Source of the DNA: Proteobacteria bacterium UBA964
GTDB lineage: Bacteria; Pseudomonadota; Gammaproteobacteria; Steroidobacterales; Steroidobacteraceae
Length of the DNA stretch: 8,746 bases
Direction of reading: 5' to 3'
Assembly: GCA_002292945.1 (NCBI GenBank)
Contig: DBCG01000110.1
Location: 14,488 to 23,233 of the forward strand
This document shows, one piece after another, positions 2,983-8,746 of this stretch; the first letter of the stretch is position 1; every line of letters begins with the position of its first letter. The translations under genes were made by a program, and so were the position numbers. The notes beneath the pieces are model-generated. The model had not been told where the DNA came from and did no database searches. It saw only the letters and a program-made list of their open reading frames with translations.

Positions 2983-5786
2983 CGTCCGGTGTGCGAGGTC
3001 GGCACACGCGCCACCGCCTCAGGTGTGCCGGTCGCGACCAACTCGCCCCCACCCGAGCCGCCCTCCGGGCCAAGGTCGATGATCCAGTCCGCCGCCTTGA
3101 TCACATCGAGGTTGTGCTCGATCACCACCACTGTGTTGCCCTCGTCACGCAACCGCTGCAGCACCCGGAGCAACTGCGCCACATCGTGGAAATGCAGTCC
3201 TGTGGTGGGTTCGTCGAGCACATACAGCGTACGCCCGGTAGCGCGCTTGGAGAGTTCGCGCGCGAGCTTGACGCGCTGTGCTTCGCCGCCGGAGAGGGTG
3301 GTCGCGTTCTGTCCGAGTTTCAGGTAACCGAGTCCGACATCCAGCAGCGTCTGCAGCTTCGGATGCACGGAAGGGATGTTGCGGAAGAACGGTGATGCAT
3401 CCTCCACGGTCATCTCGAGCACTTCGTGGATGTTGCGGCCACGATAGCGGATCTCCAGCGTCTCGCGGTTGTAGCGCCGACCGCCACAGGTGTCGCAGGG
3501 CACGTATACATCGGGCAAGAAGTGCATCTCGATGCGCATCACGCCATCGCCTTGGCAGGCCTCGCAGCGCCCGCCTTTCACATTGAAACTGAAGCGCCCC
3601 ACATCGTAGCCGCGGCTGCGCGCCTCGGGCACCTGCGAGAACAGTTCGCGCAGACCCGCGAACAGTCCGGTGTAGGTGGCAGGGTTCGAGCGCGGCGTTC
3701 GACCGAGCGGGTCCTGGTCGATCTCGATCACGCGGTCGATATGACCGAGACCCTCGAGTCCTCGACAGGGCGCTGCATCGGACGGCCCGCCGCCCAGTTG
3801 TGCGAGCGCGCGACGCAGCAGCGTATCGTTGACGAGCGTGCTCTTTCCCGAACCGGAGACCCCGGTGACACAGGTGAAGAGACCGAGCGGGAAGGCGACA
3901 GTGACATCCCTGAGATTGTTGCCGGTCGCGCCGATCACTCGCAGTTCACGCCCCGGTTGCGGCGGTGTGCGGACCGCGGGTACCTCGATGCGCTCCGTAC
4001 CGGCCAGGTAGCGCCCGGTCAGGGAATGCGGGTCCGCCTTGATCTGCGCCGGTGTGCCGGCCGCGACCACCGCACCACCGTGCGCGCCCGCGCCGGGCCC
4101 GAGATCGATCACATGGTCAGCGGCAAGGATCGCTTCCTCGTCGTGCTCGACGACGATCACCGTGTTGCCGAGGTCGCGCAAGCGGCGCAGCGTCGCCAAC
4201 AGCCGGCCGTTGTCGCGCTGATGCAGGCCGATGGAAGGTTCGTCGAGGATGTACATGACGCCGGTGAGGCCCGAACCGACCTGGCTTGCGAGCCGGATAC
4301 GCTGCGCTTCCCCGCCGGAGAGACTGTCGGCCGCACGGTCCAGGGTCAGGTACTCGAGTCCGACATCGACCAGAAACCGCAGCCGTTCGGAGATCTCGTG
4401 GACCACCTTGTTGGCGACCTCGCCCCGCCAACCGGGCAGCTGTAGCGCCGTGTGCAGCGCCGCCGCCTCGCTCACCGCGAGCCGGGTGATCTCGGGCAGG
4501 GTCCGCCCGCCGACCCTGACATGGCGCGCATCGCGGTTGAGCCGACTTCCGCCGCAGTCGGGGCAGGGGCGCAGGCCCCGGTAGCGGGCGAGCTCCTCGC
4601 GTACCGTCGGCGATTCGGTTTCGTTCCAGCGACGCTCGATGTTGCGCAGCATGCCCTCGAAAGGATGCTGCCGTTCGGTGCTGCTGCCGCGCGCTGCGGC
4701 GTAGGTGAAGGTGATGAGCTCATCGCCGCTGCCATAGAGCAGCACCTCTCGCACCTTTTCCGGCAGCTCTTGCCACGGCTCCTCGATGTCGAATCCGTAG
4801 TGGGTGGCCAGCGTGCCGATGACTTGCAGGTAATGAGGGTTGTGGCGGTCCCAGCCGCGCACCGCGCCGCCGGCGAGCGACAGGTGCGGGAAAGCGACGA
4901 GCCGTGCGGGGTCGAAGAAAGGCTGCTCACCCAGGCCGTCGCAGGTCGGGCAGGCGCCAGCGGGGCTGTTGAAGGAAAACATCTTCGGTTCGAGTGTCGG
5001 CACGGCGTGGCCGCAGACCGTGCAGGCGTGGCGATTGGAGAACAGCAGTCCCGCGCCGCCCGCATCCTGCTCCTCGAGCGTCACCACCCGCGCCGTGCCG
5101 CCCGAGAGCCGCAGCGCGGTCTCGAAGGACTCGGCGAGGCGTTGCGCGGCGTCGGGACGCAGCCGCAGGCGGTCGATAACCGCATCGATGCTGTGCTTGC
5201 GCCGTGCATCGAGCTCCGGTGCGGCATCGAGTTCATGCACCTGGCCGTCGATGCGGGCGCGCACGAAGCCTTGCGATTGCAGATCGCGCAGGGTGGTCTC
5301 GTGGCTGCCCTTGCGATCCTGCACCAGGGGTGCAAGCAGCAGCACGGCGGTACCCTCGGCCATCTGCAGCACCTGGTCCACCATCTGGCTCACGGTCTGC
5401 GCTTCGAGCGGCAGACCGTGGTCGGGGCAGTGTGGTACTCCCGCCCGCGCGTACAGCAGACGCAGGTAGTCGTGGATCTCGGTGACGGTGCCGACGGTGG
5501 AGCGCGGGTTGTGGGACGCCGCCTTCTGCTCGATGGCGATGGCGGGCGAGAGCCCCTCGATGTGGTCCACATCGGGTTTGTCCATCACGGAGAGGAATTG
5601 CCGGGCATAGGCCGACAGCGACTCGACGTAACGGCGTTGGCCCTCGGCATAGAGGGTATCGAAGGCGAGCGAGGACTTGCCCGAACCTGACAGCCCCGTC
5701 ACCACGACCAAGCGGTCGCGGGGGATGTCGAGGTCTAGGTTGCGCAGGTTGTGGGTGCGCGCGCCCCGGATCCGGATCGGTTGCAT
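2895..5786 (-). CDS. uvrA: Excinuclease ABC subunit A (UvrA)
   Basis: A 963-residue DNA-damage sensor of nucleotide excision repair. As a dimer with two ABC ATPase sites per chain it finds lesions and loads UvrB. First half: Walker A GLSGSGKSS (31-39), signature LSGGEAQR (489-496), Walker B ILDEPS (513-518). Second half: Walker A TGVSGSGKST (641-650), signature LSGGEAQR (831-838), Walker B VLDEP (856-860). Zinc modules: C255/C258 with C279/C282, and C741/C744 with C764/C767. CPDH at 120-123 and CPDC at 408-411 probably form the additional zinc site. Similarity to E. coli UvrA (940 aa) runs from the first residues to SHTGRYLAPLL (931-941). Residues 942-963 are an extra Pro/Ala/Arg/Lys tail ending ARAKKR, encoded largely where the gene overlaps the opposing acetyltransferase. 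The start matches the family, but no Shine-Dalgarno site is visible. It is divergent from ssb. No canonical LexA box is seen upstream. Confidence 0.98.
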   Translation of the reverse strand: MQPIRIRGARTHNLRNLDLDIPRDRLVVVTGLSGSGKSSLAFDTLYAEGQRRYVESLSAYARQFLSVMDKPDVDHIEGLSPAIAIEQKAASHNPRSTVGTVTEIHDYLRLLYARAGVPHCPDHGLPLEAQTVSQMVDQVLQMAEGTAVLLLAPLVQDRKGSHETTLRDLQSQGFVRARIDGQVHELDAAPELDARRKHSIDAVIDRLRLRPDAAQRLAESFETALRLSGGTARVVTLEEQDAGGAGLLFSNRHACTVCGHAVPTLEPKMFSFNSPAGACPTCDGLGEQPFFDPARLVAFPHLSLAGGAVRGWDRHNPHYLQVIGTLATHYGFDIEEPWQELPEKVREVLLYGSGDELITFTYAAARGSSTERQHPFEGMLRNIERRWNETESPTVREELARYRGLRPCPDCGGSRLNRDARHVRVGGRTLPEITRLAVSEAAALHTALQLPGWRGEVANKVVHEISERLRFLVDVGLEYLTLDRAADSLSGGEAQRIRLASQVGSGLTGVMYILDEPSIGLHQRDNGRLLATLRRLRDLGNTVIVVEHDEEAILAADHVIDLGPGAGAHGGAVVAAGTPAQIKADPHSLTGRYLAGTERIEVPAVRTPPQPGRELRVIGATGNNLRDVTVAFPLGLFTCVTGVSGSGKSTLVNDTLLRRALAQLGGGPSDAAPCRGLEGLGHIDRVIEIDQDPLGRTPRSNPATYTGLFAGLRELFSQVPEARSRGYDVGRFSFNVKGGRCEACQGDGVMRIEMHFLPDVYVPCDTCGGRRYNRETLEIRYRGRNIHEVLEMTVEDASPFFRNIPSVHPKLQTLLDVGLGYLKLGQNATTLSGGEAQRVKLARELSKRATGRTLYVLDEPTTGLHFHDVAQLLRVLQRLRDEGNTVVVIEHNLDVIKAADWIIDLGPEGGSGGGELVATGTPEAVARVPTSHTGRYLAPLLRPSGVAPTAPKSGARPARAKKR

Positions 5787-5827
5787 GGTGCGGGGGGTGG
5801 GGCGACGTCCAGGGGGAACAGCCGGTC

Positions 5828-5833
5828 AGTCTA
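5828..5833 (-). promoter_or_regulatory. Candidate -10 element for uvrA
   Basis: On the minus strand the interval reads AAGGTAGACTGACC, with TAGACT as a four-of-six match to the -10 consensus about 40 nt upstream of the uvrA ATG. No good -35 is present at 16-18 bp. It is the best candidate in a poor field. Confidence 0.22.
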
Positions 5834-5909
5834 CCTTGCCCGCACGGCCAGCGCCCGAATCGGCATGATTTGCCCGGATATTGGCGGTGCAGTCGGGCCG
5901 GGGGGCGAC

Positions 5910-5915
5910 TAGAAT
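5910..5915 (+). promoter_or_regulatory. Candidate -10 element for ssb
   Basis: GACTAGAATCTCCCC contains TAGAAT, five of six to the -10 consensus, and resembles the candidate pepQ element (CTAGAATGTC). Transcription would start near 5922, giving a leader of about 79 nt. The leader holds a possible stem, CCGACG (5951-5956) with CGTCGG (5969-5974). No clear -35 is present. Confidence 0.35.
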
Positions 5916-5989
5916 CTCCCCATGCGGCGGTTCATGCATTGGCCCGCCGCCCGACGCCGGCGCAGGGCCGTCGGCACCACCCCGAACAC

Positions 5990-5993
5990 AGGA
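5990..5993 (+). promoter_or_regulatory. Ribosome binding site of ssb
   Basis: AGGA lies 7 nt before the ATG at 6001. It supports that start over upstream in-frame codons beginning at 5881, which have no family similarity. Confidence 0.65.
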
Positions 5994-6000
5994 CTTACCC

Positions 6001-6492
6001 ATGGCGCGCGGCATCAACAAAGTCATCCTCGTCGGCAATCTTGGCCAGGATCCGGAAACCAAAGCCATGCCCTCCGGCATGACGGTCTGCAATCTTCGTA
6101 TCGCCACCTCCGAGTCCTGGAAGGACAAGACGACCGGCGAGATGAAGGAGCAGACCGAATGGCACAGCGTCGCGATGTTCGGCCGCTTGGCCGAGATCTC
6201 CGGCGAGTACCTGCGCAAGGGTTCGCAGGTCTACATCGAAGGTCGTCTGCGTACCCGAAAGTGGCAGGACAAGTCCGGCAACGACCGTTACACCACCGAG
6301 ATCGTCGCCAACGAGATGCAGATGCTCGGCAGCCGCGGTGGCATGGGCGGCGAGGGCCGCAGTGAAGGCCGGGGCGAAGGCCGCGGCGAGGCCCGCGCCT
6401 CGTCCGGCGGCGGGCGTGGTGGCGATGCGGGCGGCTACGAGGGCCCGCGTGGCGACGACAAGGAAAGCTTCGACGACGACATCCCGTTCTGA
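6001..6492 (+). CDS. ssb: Single-stranded DNA-binding protein (SSB)
   Basis: A 163-residue protein that coats single-stranded DNA as a homotetramer and recruits replication and repair enzymes. The OB-fold (about 1-110) begins MARGINKVILVGNLGQDPE and contains TSESWKDK, EMKEQTEWH and LRKGSQVYIEGRLRTRKW. The DNA-stacking aromatics W40, W54, F60 and W88 are all present. The linker (about 111-152) is rich in Gly, Arg and Glu, with short EGR/GEGR repeats at 118-131 encoded by imperfect GAAGGCCG-type DNA repeats. The C-terminus DDDIPF is the conserved acidic tip that binds partner proteins. Total length is near E. coli SSB (178 aa), with a shorter linker. It lies divergent from uvrA and 4 nt ahead of miaB, so the two are probably co-transcribed. 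Confidence 0.98.
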   Translation: MARGINKVILVGNLGQDPETKAMPSGMTVCNLRIATSESWKDKTTGEMKEQTEWHSVAMFGRLAEISGEYLRKGSQVYIEGRLRTRKWQDKSGNDRYTTEIVANEMQMLGSRGGMGGEGRSEGRGEGRGEARASSGGGRGGDAGGYEGPRGDDKESFDDDIPF

Positions 6493-6496
6493 GCGC

Positions 6497-7832
6497 ATGC
6501 CAGGCCGCTATTTCATCAAGTCCTTCGGCTGCCAGATGAACGAGTACGACTCCGCCCGCATGGGCGACGTGCTCGCCTCGGCAGAGGGTCTCGAGCCTAC
6601 GGACGATCCGGAGCAGGCCGATGTCCTGCTCATGAACACCTGTTCGGTGCGCGAGAAGGCGCAGGAGAAGGTGTTCTCGCTGCTCGGCGAATGGCGCGCG
6701 ATCAAGGCGCGCCGGCCGGATGTGGTCATCGGGGTCGGAGGTTGCGTCGCGAGCCAGGAAGGCGAAGCCATCACGGCGCGCGCCCCCCAGGTCGACCTGG
6801 TGTTCGGCCCGCAGACCTTGCATCGTTTGCCGGAGATGCTCGTCGAGCTGCGCAGCCACGGGCGCGCTGTCGTCGACATCAGCTTCCCCGAGATCGAGAA
6901 ATTCGATCACCTGCCCGCGCCACGCGCCGAGGGTGCATCGGCGTTCGTCTCCATCATGGAAGGTTGCAGCAAGTACTGCAGTTTCTGCGTCGTCCCATAC
7001 ACGCGTGGTGAGGAGATCAGTCGCCCGTTCGAGTCCGTGATGGACGAAGTGCGTTCGCTCGTCGCGCAGGGCGTACGCGAGGTCACGCTGCTCGGCCAGA
7101 ACGTCAACGCGTATCGTGGTCCGATGGATGACGGCTTCGAGGCCGACCTCGCCACGCTCGTTCATCATGTGGCAGCCCTGCCGGGCGTCGGACGCATCCG
7201 CTTCACCACCTCGCATCCTCTGGAGTTCGACGAGAGCCTCATCGAGGCGTATGCCAGCGTGCCGAAGCTTGCGGGACACCTGCATCTGCCGGTGCAGTCG
7301 GGTTCCGATCGCATTTTGTCGCTCATGAAGCGGGGCTACACGGCGCTTGAATTCAAGGATCGCATCCGTCGGCTGCGCGCCGTGCGGCCCGGGATCGCCG
7401 TGTCCTCCGATTTCATCGTCGGCTTTCCCGGCGAGACCGAGCGTGACTTCGAGGCGACGCTGCGTCTGGTGCGCGATCTGGACATCGACCAATCCTTCAG
7501 CTTCCTCTACAGCCGTCGACCCGGGACACCCGCCGCCTCGTTGCCCGACGAAGTCCCCCCCGAGGAGAAGCAGGCGCGGCTGGTACGACTGCAGGCGCTG
7601 CTCGATGAGCAGGCGCGCGCCCGCAGTCTCGCGATGGTGGGTAGCCGTCAGCGGGTCCTGGTCGCCAAGCCCTCGCGTCGCGATGTCACCGAACTCGCGG
7701 GGCGTACCGAGGACAACCGCTGGGTCAATTTCCCGGGTCCCTCCGCGTTGGTCGGCCGTTTCGTCGATGTCGAGATCACCGAGGCCCGTTCGCGTTCGCT
7801 GCGCGGCCGGATCCTTGCAGCCGAGGTGGCCC

Positions 7833-7840
<8 letters not shown>
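6497..7840 (+). CDS. miaB: tRNA-2-methylthio-N6-dimethylallyladenosine synthase MiaB
   Basis: A 447-residue radical-SAM methylthiotransferase that converts i6A37 to ms2i6A37 in tRNAs reading UNN codons. The N-terminal UPF0004 domain carries the auxiliary [4Fe-4S] ligands C12 (SFGCQMNEYDS), C49 (NTCSVREKA) and C83 (GGCVA). The radical-SAM motif is C157-x3-C161-x2-C164 in MEGCSKYCSFCVVPYTRG. Conserved LLGQNVNAY, TSHP, HLPVQSGSD and DFIVGFPGET blocks follow. A C-terminal TRAM RNA-binding domain occupies about 379-441. The GQNVNAYRG and VPYTRG blocks fit MiaB better than MtaB or RimO. The ATG at 6497 comes 4 nt after the ssb stop and matches the family N-terminus. No Shine-Dalgarno site is evident, so translation may depend on coupling to ssb. 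Its stop overlaps the start of ybeZ. Confidence 0.97.
7823..7828 (+). promoter_or_regulatory. Ribosome binding site of ybeZ inside miaB
   Basis: GAGGTG lies 4 nt before the ATG at 7833, within the last codons of miaB. It supports the overlapping start. Confidence 0.55.

Positions 7841-8746
<906 letters not shown>

Noticed and set aside
3426..5690. Two long plus-strand open frames (about 339 and 412 codons) inside uvrA
   Set aside because: They are antisense shadows of uvrA, whose motifs are intact throughout. No ribosome sites or domains are visible.
5922..6365. A possible upstream gene starting at 5922 in another frame overlapping ssb
   Set aside because: Its coding region overlaps the conserved SSB OB-fold in a different frame, gives an Arg/Gln/His-rich product, and its ATG falls at the likely ssb transcription start.

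Overview
The window looks like a GC-rich Gammaproteobacterium. UvrA, SSB and the YbeZ fragment resemble their enterobacterial counterparts closely, uvrA and ssb are divergent as in Escherichia coli, and miaB-ybeZ is the usual gammaproteobacterial pair. A Xanthomonadales or Nevskiales-like host would fit the Ala-rich small lipoprotein, but that placement is a guess. Nearly everything is chromosomal housekeeping. I see no insertion sequence, phage gene, tRNA, rRNA, CRISPR array or defence cassette.

Layout. mscL (30-422, +) is the large-conductance mechanosensitive channel. It converges on pepQ (409-1743, -), a prolidase, and the two stops overlap by 14 nt. The 262-nt gap 1744-2005 carries the pepQ leader, a GGCC-rich palindromic tract and a cluster of inverted repeats before a 99-aa lipoprotein gene (2006-2305, +). 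That lipoprotein is made almost entirely of a seven-residue Ala-Ala-Thr-Asp type repeat encoded by an in-frame 21-bp DNA repeat. Two small hairpins and a strong intrinsic terminator (2351-2394) follow. Only 24 nt later a GNAT acetyltransferase gene begins (2419-2982, +). Its 3' end overlaps the end of uvrA (2895-5786, -) by 88 nt on the opposite strand.

The 214-nt divergent interval 5787-6000 separates uvrA from ssb (6001-6492, +). ssb is followed 4 nt later by miaB (6497-7840, +), which overlaps the start of a PhoH-family ybeZ gene (7833 to the window edge, +) by 8 nt. ssb-miaB-ybeZ therefore looks like one transcription unit joining ssDNA binding, tRNA modification and RNA/ribosome maturation. 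The remaining ybeY/ybeX/lnt genes of the common cluster would be expected beyond the right edge.

Most unusual items: the heptad-repeat lipoprotein with its palindrome-rich upstream region and structured 3' end, the 88-nt antisense coding overlap that gives UvrA a 22-residue basic tail, and the lack of any CTG-N10-CAG LexA site between uvrA and ssb. None of these amounts to a demonstrated new system.
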